A stretch of 64,000 bases of DNA from Girardinichthys multiradiatus (taxonomy: Eukaryota; Chordata; Actinopteri; Cyprinodontiformes; Goodeidae), in the NCBI RefSeq assembly GCF_021462225.1, contig NC_061794.1:41106914-41170913 (forward strand). The letters run 5' to 3'. Positions within the stretch are counted from its first letter, which is position 1, and every line of letters begins with the position of its first letter. The position numbers and the translations under genes were made by a program. This document shows, one piece after another, positions 36,750-49,545 of the stretch. The notes beneath the pieces were generated by a model that saw only the letters and a list, made by a program, of their open reading frames with translations, ran no database searches and was not told where the DNA came from.

Positions 36750-38497
36750 GGTTTGCAAGGTGCTAAGCTAATGTGGTTCCAATTAATTGGATCTGGACAA
36801 AGTTAACAGAAAAAGCTGCTCTTCTTCAAAAATCAAGCGCTTTGCTTTGAACACTGTAATTATTAAGGATGACTGCGGTAGCAACGTGCTGTGCAGGGTT
36901 AAGGTCTCTCAGAACATGCTGCGACTTGGCTGACTTACCGTTTCGTCCAGATCCGGACCTGGATCAGACAATGGTATAGGAAAGTTTGATGCCAACTGCA
37001 ACTCAAATATAACAGCAATGACTCAATAATAGCATTTCTTAATCTTACATTACACCCTACTGTCTGCATTGATGAAGATTTGCTCACTTCGGCATGCCAA
37101 GTGCTTGTAATGGAATGTGAAACAAATATCGTATAATGAATAATACTTAATACTAAATAATTCATCTAACAATTATTGGACCTCTTGGCAGACAGTCAAA
37201 TTAGGCAAAGGCAACGTACCTGGTTCTGAAACAGCAGAACACTAAGTTCCACATCTTTGATCCAAATATACATGTACTATTCAGAATAAAAGCGGGTCAA
37301 AAAGTGATGCACATACTTTAAAAACATGACCGAAATTGATGTTCCACCAAATATGCTTCATTTCCGCATGTTTAGACCCATATCACCCAATTATCAAGTT
37401 GGCAACATTGCAAGATAAGAAAGAGTGACAACAGCTTAAGCATTTTTCTGATGATGCTGACTTAAAAGGCAGACATCAGACCACTATTTTCCTCTGCTTT
37501 GTGTTGGTCATATTACTTCAGCTAAACAAGAAGGCTCACATGAAAAACCAATAAGGTAGGGAAAAAAAAATCTATACATTTAATAAAATAACTTTTGAGC
37601 CAAATCTCCTGTAAGTCACTTCAAAGCTGCTTGAAACAAACAGGTTTATTGCATCAAAGGGATTTGAAATAACTTGGATGATTTTCAAACACAGTACAGT
37701 TTTAATGTGGCCCACTGTGAAGGGAAGTTTGAAAACCCTGGCCCTGTTTTTTGCACTATTTGGGCAAAAAGCTCAAGCCTCTCAGCCCAGCATGTGATCG
37801 ACAAAATGCCCAACTTAAAGCCTTGCATGCTTAGCTTGTGCTCAACCGGTCAGAGGTAATCTGTCATGACTGGCAGAAACATTAAAGACAAAATGCGCTT
37901 TATAATCATGTGCTGCTCTCATGTTGAGCCAAGGGAGTGAAGATTAATCCAAAAAGATTGACAATCATATCAGTCGTGAAGGGTGCAATCTGTTCAACTC
38001 CAACAGGGCAAAGTCCAGTGACAGGGGTAAACTTTAATAATCACAGCTAAGACAAAATAAACTTTTATCAGCTTTGAAAATAGACCAATAAAGTTTATGT
38101 TCAAGTAGTCTAATGCTGCATTGCATAAGTTATGTACCTATAATGTTGTGCCAGTGTCTTTACTCCTCATTCCTCACAGTGCAACCCAACCCTCTCATTC
38201 TATCAGTGTTTGTGAGCAACCCATGGTATTCACTTGCTTCAAATTACTCCTCTTTGATGACAACAAACTAAAGTTTCTGCAAGGATACTCCCCAGTGACA
38301 TTGTTTATATCTGTGTTTTAGTTTTTCTTCCACACCTAATAAATGTACTCAAATTAAAGTAGGCTCTTTCTATGTTTGCATCCTTTAACTTTGTAAAGCC
38401 TCTCTGTTTGTGCTCCCCATGGAAAGTACTCCTGGTTTACTGCTTCTGTATTTTGTTCCCCTTCTCTTTCATGTCCTCCCACACCCCAGCCAACTTG
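36750..38497. other. Intronic DNA without recognised genes
   Basis: AT-rich DNA with short random open frames. No clear repeat was recognised. Confidence 0.5.
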
Positions 38498-38690
38498 GGC
38501 AGATGGCCACTCATAGCGAGTAGTTTTGCTACAGGGTTCTTCCTGTTAAAGGGGAGTGGTTCCTCTCCACTGATGTCACATGCTTGGTCAGGATGAGGGA
38601 CTGCTGCAAAGTCAACAACTTCATGCAATGGTTTAGGCTTCTGTATATAGATGACTTTTTACAAATTTATATTAAGTGAACTGAATTTAA
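38498..38690 (+). repeat. Teleost dispersed repeat, plus copy
   Basis: GGCAGATGGCCACTCATAG, TTCTTCCTGTTAAAGGGGAG, TCCTCTCCACTG and CATGCTTGGTCAGGATGAGGGACTGCTGCAAAGTCA occur in order. The last part is the reverse complement of TTGCAGCAATCCCTCATAC...CAGCATGCATG at 46561-46590, so the two sites are copies of one family in opposite orientations. Confidence 0.65.
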
Positions 38691-41019
38691 CCGTATCATA
38701 ATCAGAATTTAACTGGATCTGAATCCAATTAACCTTACTCAATTGTATTTGAGTAGCATTAATTAGAAGTTAGTTTCAACCAAGTTAGATTTTTTTATAA
38801 TTAGATATAAATTGGACCCATTTTTCTTGTATTGTGCTGTGTGATATTAGATAACTAATAGATAACTCTCCCTGTTTTCTTTTTACCAAAAAAACTGAAT
38901 TGCAACCAGGCTATGAATGGCTGAGAAGAAAAGCTGTGAAACCTTGTAATCAGTAGTCGATACATTGGATTAAATGCAACACTTGAACTTTTGCAACAAT
39001 AACACAAACACACTGACCTTCTTAGACACCGAGCAGGAAGCAGGTTATAGGGGGTGACAATAAATGCACAAGTCTGTCTGAAACCAGGGCACTGATTTTA
39101 AAATTAGGCTTAAATTAACGCATTTAAAGTGTAATTTATTAGGCTTTAAAGATTGTATTGCAGCCAGTGTGTTCTGGGTTTATTAGAGAGCCCTGTAAAA
39201 ACTAAGCACCAATACACATTGAAGTTAAGTTCAGAGTCCACTGACTATTGCTCTAGAGCTTAATGACCCAACAGCAGAAAGACACCGCTAAGTATTTGGA
39301 GATGTTAATCAACACACGATTGTTGTGACATTTTCAACTAGCCATTATCCACAATTGGCTGTTATTCAGTGGAGCTGCTGATGGCTTAGTATACCCCCCT
39401 CCACCGACACACACACACACTGATTGAGTGACTAGACAGCATGGCTGATCTGCTTCCAGATGGGATGTACGGCTTAGCTCCTACACGCTTCCCTCCCGAT
39501 GCTCTTCTTTTTCCCCTCTCCTCTCATCCTTCCTCTCTCTCGTTATCCTCCTCACTGTTTTTGGTCTCCTTCTCACTCCATTATTCGACTTCTGCTCTGA
39601 ACTGAAACAGCCTTTGACTGAAAATGTCAAAAGGCCCCACCACCCTCCTACCTCCCCAGCCCTCATTACAGAGTCTCCGGAGGCAGCCCCCATGTTTTTC
39701 CCTCCAAAAGTGCTCATTTCTCCAGTGCTTCCGAAGCGCTCAGCCCATGTTCCTACTGAAAACACAAAGGCAAACGTCACTTTCTTATGCTGCTTACATT
39801 CATTTTTCCCCCACATAAAAGTGGTATTTTACAACTTTTACTAAGTGACTTGCCAGCGTCTCTCAACTAAAGTAAAGCAGTGACAGCGGGAAACAAATTA
39901 GGAGCATATGATCAAATGGCCTTATGTTGGACAGGTTCAGCTCCGAAGACTCAAAATTGGAAGGAAGAAAAGAGAGGAAAGAGAAAAAAAAACCTTAAAG
40001 TTTGTGTTTTTCGGGATATTTTTAATTGCTACATGTCTGTGTGCAGCAAAACAAGGAGAAGTCAGATGTTGCTCCCAGATAGACCCATAACAGGAGCAAA
40101 CTAATTAGTCTCTCTGCACTGCCCTACCTCTATTTCTGTGTTCTTGAACTCACTTGAGAAAACTACACATTTATAGTTGCAAAAGAACAAATGTTTGCAT
40201 CAAACTTCCCTTAAAACCCTGCATGATGATGATGATGACGGCCTGAGCAGAGAGGATCTTGTTTACCTATTCTCAGGTGAGCGAGGTTAAGGCAGACATA
40301 AGCCTCCTGTGTCATTCTAAACCCAACACTGTGAGCTGTTCTCTTTAAATCTTTAAAAGGGAGAAAGAAAACACCTCCGTTCCCAGAGTTTACATGTCAG
40401 CTGGTGTAATCGACACCGGCAGGTAGTTAGGCAACATGGCTCAATGCTTTCATCCTCGATACTGTCAATAGTTTACCCCTGGTTGACAAGGAGAGATGCA
40501 GTCAAAATGCAATCATGTCTAAGTTAGGAAACAGCAAACTTTCAGGTTTAGTTTTTAGTATTTTTATGGTCAGTATGCTAGCTTTGCAGGGAACGCCCTG
40601 TAATGACAAACATCAGTATCCTTCCATCTGGAAAAACTGGCTTAGTTGGAAGTGCAGCAGTGCTCGGAAATTCCACCGAAACCAACAAACAAAGAGCATC
40701 TAGTTTTATCTTAGTGGATGATAGCCAAGACTCCATCCAAGTATTAGAACTGGAGTGTGACGAGGCACAGCAATCCGAACCGTCTTAGGAGAGCTTTTTG
40801 TATCACTTCAAATAAATGAGATTAGGATTTAATAACTAGCTTAAGTTTCCATCTATTCCATTACTTCTATTGTTCCAAATCAGATTAACAAAAGCAAGTA
40901 TTATAACCCATATAAAGGACGGGAATTAAACCAGCTGGACCTCATCTTCGACATAAAATATCCATTGTTGAGGAACAAAGAGACAATCACTAATGTACAG
41001 CACATTTAACCTTTTGATA
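38691..41019. other. Intronic DNA without recognised genes
   Basis: No gene. A short CA run lies near 39408-39420 and a GAT run near 40224-40237. The frame at 39481-39816 has no family resemblance. Confidence 0.45.
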
Positions 41020-41270
41020 TTTTATTTATTTCACAAGTTTGCTGAACAGGACTTCATACGGCTTTCTTTTAACAATGGTTGTCTTCTTGCAACTTTCCAT
41101 AAGACTCATAGTTGTCCTGTTAACAGTTCCTCCAACCTGAGCTGAGGGTCTCTGCAACTCCTAAAGAGTTACCAGGAGGTTCTTTGCTATGTCCCTTATT
41201 ATTACTCCACTCCCATGCCCTGTCAAGTTTAGATGAACAGCTGTGTCATGATAAGTCAGCAGATCACATA
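41020..41270 (-). mobile_element. Tc1-like transposase fragment, minus orientation
   Basis: Read on the minus strand it contains CTTGACAGGGCATGGGAG, GGTAACTCTTTAGGAGTTGCAGAGACCC, CAGCTCAGGTTGGAGGAACTG, AACAGGACAACTATGAGTC and TTGCAAGAAGACAACCATTGTTAAAAGAAAGCC. These follow the order of the DNA-binding to early catalytic part of a fish Tc1 transposase gene, as in the copy at 60.97 kb. A stretch equivalent to CACAAATCTGGCCTTTATGG is deleted. It is too broken to code. Confidence 0.7.
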
Positions 41271-44200
41271 ACAGATAAACCTCTGAAGCCTCAATATTCA
41301 CCACCAAATTAAATTACACTATTTGTAGAGAAGCATTGTCAGTAGTGTGGTCATTTTTTTCACAGTGTCAAAAAAGTAGAGAAATACAATACACATATAA
41401 TATCTTTAAATATCAGTTATCAGCCAAAATTTCCATATCAGTGCATCCATAAGAAACATGCTTCACTTTGAGTGAGTCTATCACAAAAAATCCTTCACAA
41501 ATACAATAGAATTTGCAGTTATTATGCCACCTTATCTGAAAAAGTTAAAGTGTCAAAATATACAAATACTTTATTTTTAAAATAATCTGTATTTTTATAT
41601 ATTAAAAAACACAACAACCAAGGGAATAGGGCATGTTTTTTCACGTGGGGTTTTGTGAAGAGGCTAGAAGCAATCAATAACTTACCTGCAGTATGGAACA
41701 CAGAAAAATGTCTCATTTTGGGTAACTTGACAGTTTCTATGAAAGATTTTTGAATGCCACATTTCTGCAATCTTAAAACTTGCCCAACTAAAGACTACTA
41801 ACTAAAGGTGTCATCATGTTGAGGTCTGCATGTGATACAAAACAGGATTTATAAGGCAGACAATCTATCCAATTACAAAGGTAATGCATCGTAACAAACA
41901 TGTTACAGCACCTCAAGTACAAACTGTTTTTATTACTCTGACTCATACTGCCTGCTCATAATTTCTCCATAAAACCACACTTTAAAAAGAAACTAAAATA
42001 TCCCTTTATGCGTCTTTAAATGTGCATCTTATTCATTTTGGTCAAATTTGATAAGACTTTGTAACAGCAGGTAAAGACCAACCTATCAAGCACAAACATT
42101 AACTCTCTTTGCACCACAAAGACAACAAACCCTGATTGCAATGCTTTATTCCAACCCATTTTTACACCGCATCCTCAGTTACTTATGCAAACTTGGATTC
42201 ACAGTGTTATTTGCCAGAAACAAAGCCCGTTGTACATTTATTTGCATACAGTGGGGGTGGAGTTTTCTGCTGTGTGGAGATAAAAAGGGTAAATATGCAG
42301 ACGGTTGGAGCAAACAGAGCAGCGGGGGGGGCGAGATGAAAGAGAAAAGAGAGGTATCAAGGACTTGCACTGACTGGAGATCACACTGTTCTAGCTTTCA
42401 TCTGCACGAGCGATTGCTTTTCTGCGTTCTGGATCATCAACTTTGATAAGTTCATGGGTTTTGAGAGTTCCTTTGCAAAAGACAAGCAGGTGTATGATGC
42501 AGAATGAACCATTTTCTATTTTTGTTGTGCAGAAATTTGTCTAATGTCACTTATTTCTCATCTCGAGCAGAATAGCTTGAAAATACAGCAAAAATCATCC
42601 TGTTGAACTTTAGACATAATGCAATTACTGCATGAAACAAGTGAGATCAGCCTCTATTGGCTTTGATACAACATACAATCGTCTGTGATTTTTCCTCAGT
42701 GGCTGACTCTTAAATGTCTGATGTTTGAACATTTTTAAACACGTCAGAAATCTGCCACACCATGAATTCCTAACTTTAAAACAAAGGAAAGGGAGCAAGC
42801 ACAAAATAGAAATGAACAAGTAAAATCAATGTATTCTTTATCAAACAGTAACGTTCTTTTATGTCAAATGACAGCATGAAATCATGGAAAAATGTAGTCA
42901 TGTGGTTTAGGAGCTAGAACAGGGATACAAGTACTTTTATCCCTTACGTTAGATGAGTCTGTGTGTTGTGGTAACCCACCGAATGATTTTCTCCTATAAG
43001 CGGCTGCATAAAAGCATCAGTGATGTCAGTTTCCTGTAAGTCACTGCGGTCTCATGTTCAGAAACGGAATGCAGCCCAAACCTTCTAGTCTCTGCATGAG
43101 AGGCTCATTCTCATCACAGAGAGTAGGTCATCAGCAGCAGGATACGAAAACCACAGCAGCTTCTCGGCCATTCACATGCTTTGAAAGTCACCGACAGCAT
43201 GAAACAGATCCACACGGTTCAGTCCTGAGAGCCGCAAAGTAGGTTACTGTGGCATGGAGAATTCTTGAAAACATTCTGTATGTTTCACAGGAAAGGAGGC
43301 CGTGCAGTGCCATCTTCCTTCAGCCTGAACAGGACAAACAGGACAGTGAAAGACAACAGCTGTTGCTGCTAAGTGACCATGAGTATGGTAGCATGGGATG
43401 AAAGCGCAAACTTTCAAGTCAGGTAAACTGTAAGTAGGACAAAAAGATCGAAAGTGTGTTGCAATTATCAGAAAGGTGTTTCAATTAATTTCAGTTACCC
43501 AGCAATCCTTTTGACACTGATCTACTTTTACGGCTTCTGAAAAACTTCACTGAAGTCCTGTGATCAGAGTTATCTCATTGGACTTCAGCATGGGGCCTTG
43601 TTTGTGTGTTAATGTCCAGAACTAACTGGTCCATTCAAATGTATTCTCAGAATCAACATAATATGAAATATAATAGCCCACCAAGTTTTCAAGCATTCAA
43701 CCATGTCTTTTGTGACTGTGATGTAGCAATTAATGACACTGAACAGCAATTTGATAAATTGTGCAACTCCGCCCAGGATTGACACACGTCAATTAATGCA
43801 CGGCCCTGTTCCTGCAATGCATTTTTGCCTTTATCTTATTGCTATTAAACACAAAATAATGTCCATAAAAAAAAAAGCGGTTTGTTGATGTATTTGCAGA
43901 CAAAAAACGGTTAGAGATTTCATTTTTATTCCCATTTCATAAAAAACTAAATCTCCTCATTAGAATTCATGGGTGTCTAATATTTCAGTATGAGGCCCGT
44001 CAATCATTCTTTCCTACTGCATATGCAAAACAGCGACCTGGAAAAAAATCCAGTAATCCACAAACAATGTTAATGTGTGTCAATGTAACCTTCAAAACAA
44101 CCAAGGAAATGGAAAAAAGTGCACATTTATCCACGTAGTTTGATATCACACAGCGGTTTTCATTTAATAGGCATAAGTCATGATAAAATAATTTCAGCAC

Positions 44201-44415
44201 AGTGCCTTAATGTTTGTATGAAGCACTAAACATTTAATAATGTCCCACTTAAGGGTACATCATCTGTTAAATAAAAAAAAACACATTACCCCAACATCAA
44301 AATAGTTTTTATCCAAAAACTGAAAAATAATTCAAGCTTATTCTGAGATGCGTGCTGCCGAACCAACAGCTATGGCAGCTTATGGACTTTTTTTCATTAG
44401 GCTAAGTGTGTGAAA

Positions 44416-44470
44416 TGAAATAAATAAATTTAATTCAATTCACTTTAATTTAATTTAATTTAATTTAAAA
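44416..44470. repeat. (TTTAA)n simple repeat
   Basis: AAATAAATAAATTTAATTC followed by several tandem TTTAA units. Confidence 0.9.
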
Positions 44471-45075
44471 CATTTTTGACGGCAGGCCCTCCAAGTAGCA
44501 AGTCCAGGAAGAGTATTCTGGTCTCATGGGATATATCAAATGGCTGAAACGTCTACCTTCAGCTGCAGGAGGTGTTCAGTCATTCAGTTGTAAGAATTGC
44601 TTCCAAAGTTTCCCAGTTAAGGCTTTAATTTCAAATGTCTTTGCTTGCTTAATCAAACAATAGATATTCAGCATGGTGAAGTTGACAATATTGAGTGTGT
44701 TTATTGATCTCTTTGATGGTGGCATATTTATTACTCAAAACATTACAGCTGCACAATAAATTGAATGCAATCCTTATCACATGTTAGTGTGCAATTTATG
44801 GCATCACAAAGGAGTGCTTTGATGTAATATTGGTAAGCTATTATATTTCAAGTCCCAGCAGTCATGCTCTGCATGCAAAATATGTACTTGACAAGTTGGT
44901 TGGACTTAAGTCACATTTATCCAACAGCTTTTGATGCTCATCTCTGATATAACTAAGGTGGTGAAGTTTACAGGACATGGTTGGGTCATCAGGGTCATGG
45001 AAACGAAGAAAAAGAGTGAGGTTAACCATGTGGGGCAGTTGAGAAGAATATCGACTTTATCCATCATTTATACCA

Positions 45076-45093
45076 GTGTGTGTGTGTGTGTGT
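45076..45093. repeat. (GT)9 microsatellite
   Basis: A pure GT run of 18 bases. Confidence 0.95.
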
Positions 45094-46284
45094 AGCCGTA
45101 TGTGAGCACCGATCACCCTGCATCAGTGTTGGCTTTCCTACCGACCTGTCACTACAAGTGTTGTATCCAAGTCATTACATAACAGCTCCGTTAAGCCCCA
45201 GATCCGTCTATAGAAAGTCTAATTTTTCATAAAAAGCACTGTGAGCCTGGCCAGCAGCTCTTCAGAGATTAAAGGACTGCGGCTCCATTTTCCACAGCTG
45301 GATGTTTGAGCCAAACCTCTAGCTTGTGTTTCTATTTTCCTAGCCAAGGTGATTCCTTCCTCCCTCCAAGATCTCTCACAGAAACTTAATTTTGCTGCTG
45401 TTTGCATTAGGAGATTAAGGGTAGTTTGTTTTAACAAACTTCAACCAAAGACAGTAGGGGAAAGGTTGCAGTACTGCATTACAGGTCCACCAGTTGGACC
45501 ACATTCCTCTCGACTGAATGAGGACAATACATCAAATTGAGATTGGCTCTCAGTTCAGATTGTGATGTCCTTACAGTGATCACAATAGATCAACTGTAAA
45601 ACAGCATCATGAAGCCAAATTACCTTTAAGCCACTGTTCACTCAACACAAATATGATGGTGACCGGGACACAAATAGTGAGCCTTGAGAGAATTGTGACG
45701 CACTTCTGTTGACTCATCGGAATTAAAAAGACAGTAAAGTAAAATAAACACCTACAATTCTAACAAGAGCTCTCTGTGAATCCTACCAAGGCCAGCTTTG
45801 TGTTCAACAACACTAAAAAGAGAGCTCACAGTCTGGACCAACATTCAAATGTATTCTATCGGTACCCAGAATGCAACTGTGTAAACACTGCATAACCTTG
45901 CTTACAAATAAGCAAACAAGCCAGGAAGCAAAAGAAAAAAAAAGACTGGATACTTCCAAAAACGCAAAGAGAAATTCAAAAATGTCTGTCAAGGCTTCAG
46001 TTAGGCAAACAAGGGAGAGGCAACATGGAAACTGCGTGAAACTTCTAAGAACCAGCACCTGTCGGTAAGAGACACTGATGGAGCTTTTTAAAGTATGTGT
46101 CATTTATTCACAATAACTGCATTCCAAAGATGCAGTCCGTCATTCCTCGCTAAACACACCACTCCCACTGCAACAACTTGACAACGCTGATGCAATTTCT
46201 TAACCAACTTAAAACAGAAGAAAATTTTGAAACCAGGTTTTACATTTTTGTTTTCCATACAACTCAAACATACACAGGCAGTCT

Positions 46285-46595
46285 TCAATTCAGTTCATTT
46301 ATATAGTGCCAATTCACACACATTGTTTCAAGGCACTTAACAAAAAGAAAAAGAAAAGAATGTCAGTTCAATCCAATCATGTAGACTAATTCCAAGTAAA
46401 TTAAAAACATTCCAAACTGATCCCATTAATCCAACAATCCAATAATTTTATCATGCAAAATGGTTTAAAAGTTTTCTATCTAAGGAAACCCAGCAGATTG
46501 CATCGAGTCACTGACTTGCGCATTCACTCCTCCTGGACGAGCATGTAGCGACAGTGAGCTTTGCAGCAATCCCTCATACACAGCATGCATGAAGT
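46285..46595 (-). repeat. Teleost dispersed repeat, minus copy
   Basis: It opens with CAATTCAGTTCATTTATATAGTGCC and AATTCACACACATTG...AAGGCACTTAAC. It continues to TCTATCTAAGGAAACCCAGCAGATTGCATCGAGTC, CATTCACTCCTCCTGGACGAGCATGTAG and GCAATCCCTCATAC. This layout is characteristic of a very abundant repeat in percomorph fish. The 3' part overlaps the copy at 38.5 kb in opposite orientation. No coding frame is present and the transposon class is unknown to me. Confidence 0.7.
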
Positions 46596-47150
46596 CTTCT
46601 ACAAACAAGTGAGGATGTTCAAGAACAACCCAGGAACCAAAGCTCAAAGCTGCCAGGAGTTACAAACTGTTGGAACACCAGTGTCATTTTTCACAGTGAA
46701 AGGACCCTAAAAAAGAAGTCTATTCAGCAAAATGGACAACCTTAAGCTCAACTGAAATTTGCAGCTGTCCACATGGACAAGTAAAAAGCCTTCTGGAGAA
46801 GCGGGTTTATGGCCAGATAAAATAGAGATTCAACTATTTGACCATACCTTTGAAGAGTAAAGTGAGGCTTTCAAACCTAACAGCCAACTGTCAAGCATGG
46901 TGGTGGTAGCATTATGCTGTGGGAGTGTTTTACTGTCAATGGAAGAAGTGGATGTAAAAATGGAGGATACATTCGAAATTTTTAGACTTCACCTGAAATC
47001 AATAAGTAAATGTTTGAAATTAAATGGGTGTTTCAACAAAGCACTGGTGCCAAACACTGGTAATGTAACATTCATGCTCTTTATTGGTTTCTATAAACAA
47101 GTACATTTATTCTGAATGACTACATTATGTTTATAATCTGTATCATTATA
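46596..47150 (+). mobile_element. Tc1-like transposon remnant, second subfamily
   Basis: The transposase-like order is AACCAAAGCTCAAAGCTG, TTACAAACTGTTGGAACACCAG, AGCTCAACTGAAATTTGCAGCTG, CATGGACAAG, AAAGCCTTCTGGAGAAG, then GTCAAGCATGGTGGTGGTAGCATTATGCTGTGGG (start of the catalytic core), followed by an eroded 3' part. It differs in detail from the copies at 7 and 61 kb. The 72-codon frame at 46897 is a fragment of it. Confidence 0.7.
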
Positions 47151-48300
47151 CAAGGTAATAATAAATAAAATTAGTACCGACACTGGTTCCTTGAAAGTAA
47201 TGCTTTTTATCTGGAAACGAAAGCTGTTTCACAGCCTAGCAGAGCAAAAAACAGGGACTGAAACTTTTTTCCTCACATTGTGTGAAGAAAACAGTGAAAA
47301 CAAAGAAATGCTGAAGGTGATCACAAAGAGGTTATTTATGATCTTATTTAGCCTAAACCTAATTATGTTAAAAGTTTTAAGTGTCTAAGGGTCATAGGAT
47401 TTATAGGACACACCGCTCTAAAGAGGAAGACCACTGCTCAAAGTGGATACACAGGCTTTTCTAAATGCCTTTCAGAAGAGCTGACAGTATGTGCATCTTC
47501 TCTCATGAAAACTGTCTGAACCGGCCTGTGTGTGGTACTACCGGTCTGACCGAAAGGAGTCAGCGGATACTCCAGTGTTTGCATCACAAAAATGTCAGGA
47601 TTGCAGAAACACACGTCTGTCTGCTTTCTTTAAACAGTGAGTAATGTGCATGTGACCGCTTGAGTATATTTGCTCAAACGACCTACTGCAAACTAGAGGC
47701 CCAAAAAAATAAAAAAAATAAAAATCAGCCACATTCACAAGTCCTTCTATATATGAGCCTAAAAGGTTCCCCTCATTTGTGACCTGAAACTAGTTTATTA
47801 AGAGGAAAATAGAGCATGAATGCTTGTGCAGCAAACAGAGAAGGCAGCCTGATACAACCGATGCAATAAACAGCCCCTGCAAGCTTACTACCTTCTGCAA
47901 AAAAAACAGTGAGTCAAGCATGCAGTCAGCAAAACCTCCTCAGTGCGTCCTCGACTTCTTGTAAGGATCAGGCCCTCTGCTGAGTGCAGCGGCGACAGAA
48001 GCGCCGCTGCGTTAAGCAGGATGAGATTGAGCCAGATCAATAACCTGTTAGGGGAGCTATGAAAGGAAAGCAATCTAAATTGTCTGTCTTCACACTGTGG
48101 CACCCATGAATTCTAATGAGTCTTTATGGAGCTCATCTCCACACAGCCCACATGGGGCATCACTAACATACCCAAACAGGAAAATGGCTACCTCCCATGT
48201 CCCACACCAGGAAAAAAAAACACATTTGGATTAGTCTGCAGTATTTAGTTAATTAATGACCTTCTAAAGTCCTAACCTAGTCAGAAAACACGTATATGAT
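47151..48300. other. Intronic DNA without recognised genes
   Basis: Nothing recognisable was seen. Confidence 0.5.
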
Positions 48301-49545
48301 GTCCTGCAAAAGTATTCACACGTCTTTTGCACGTCTTAAAGTTTCAACTGCAATCTTCAGTGTATTTTATTGGGATTTTATGTGACAGACAAACACAAAG
48401 TGGTGCCCAATTGTGAAGTGGAAGGAAAATAATAAAAAAATAGCTTTTTTGTATTGTATTTGTACTTGGACCCTCTAATTTAGAACCCCGTAGGAAATGC
48501 TGTAGGATCACCTCTTTCAGCAAACAGTCTTTTGATGTAGGTCTCTACCAGCTTTGGAAATCTTGACACCAACGTTTTTGCTCATTCTTCCCTGCAAAAT
48601 AGTTCAAGCTCAGTCAGATTGGATGGCCAGCATCTATGAGCAGCCATTTCTCTACTGATTGTAGATCTGAGTTTGACTGGGTTTTTCCAAACACATGAAC
48701 ATGCTTTGATCTAAACTGCTCTTTCTGCATGTTTACGGTTATTATTGTTCTGGAAGTTGAATCTCCACCCCAGGCTAAATTCTTTTGCAATCTTTAACAG
48801 ATTTACTTCCAGAAACACCCTGCATTTAGCTCTCTCCATTTTCCCACTAACTCAAGTTTCCTAGTCCCAGTTAAAGGAAAAAATCCCCACAGCATGATGC
48901 TGCCAAACATGACTTGTTAAGGCTTTTTTCCAAGCACAGCTTTTTATTCCCAAACTCCCATAAAGATCGGCTCTTTAGATTGCACGCCTCTTTGTTCTGA
49001 CAGCTGTGTATCTCTGCAGCTCCTCCAGAGTTACAGTGAGCACCTTGGTTGCTTCTCTGATTAGTTTACGTGGACAGCCACATCTTAGCGAGTTTACAGT
49101 TGTGCCAAACTCATTTCCTTCTAGACAACTGACTGAACAGAGCTATGTGAGATATTCAAAGCTTAAAATATTGTTTTATGACCTCACCTGCTTGACTTCA
49201 TCATAACTTTATTCCTGACCTGTCTGCTGTGTTCTTTCATTTTCATAATGCTGTTTGTTCACTAATCTTCTCTAACAAACCTCTGAGGCCTTCACAGAAC
49301 AGCTGTAGTTATACTGAGATTCAACTACACACATGTCTACTAATTACTAATCTTTTAAAGGCAACTGGTTGCACTGGATTTCATATAAGGGTAACAGCGA
49401 TTCAGGGGTTATTATCAGTTTAAGTAATGTTTAAAACAATGTATCCCTTTTCTTCCACTTCACAATGATGCACTACATTATGCTGGTTTAACACATAAAT
49501 CCCTACAACATACAAGGAGTTGCATATTCTATTTTAATGTTAGAA
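48301..49545 (-). mobile_element. Decayed Tc1-like transposon, nearly full length, minus orientation
   Basis: Both ends carry inverted copies of the same terminal region: TATTTTATTGGGATTTTATGTGACAGAC...CAATTGTGAAGTGGAAGGAAAATAAT on the left (about 48361-48430) and TTCTTCCACTTCACAATGATGC...ACACATAAAT on the right (about 49450-49500). Between them, on the minus strand, lie fragments of the transposase gene: the CTCCTCCAGAGTTACAGTGAGCACC complement near 49020, the CCCCACAGCATGATGCTGCCA complement near 48890 and the CAAGCTCAGTCAGATTGGATGG complement near 48605. Many indels and stops are present, so it is inactive. Confidence 0.8.

Larger units (their letters stand above)
41271..46284. other. Intronic DNA without recognised genes
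   Basis: AT-rich DNA. A TTTAA-type simple repeat at 44416-44470 and a TG run at 45076-45093 are listed separately. Nothing else was recognised. Confidence 0.45.
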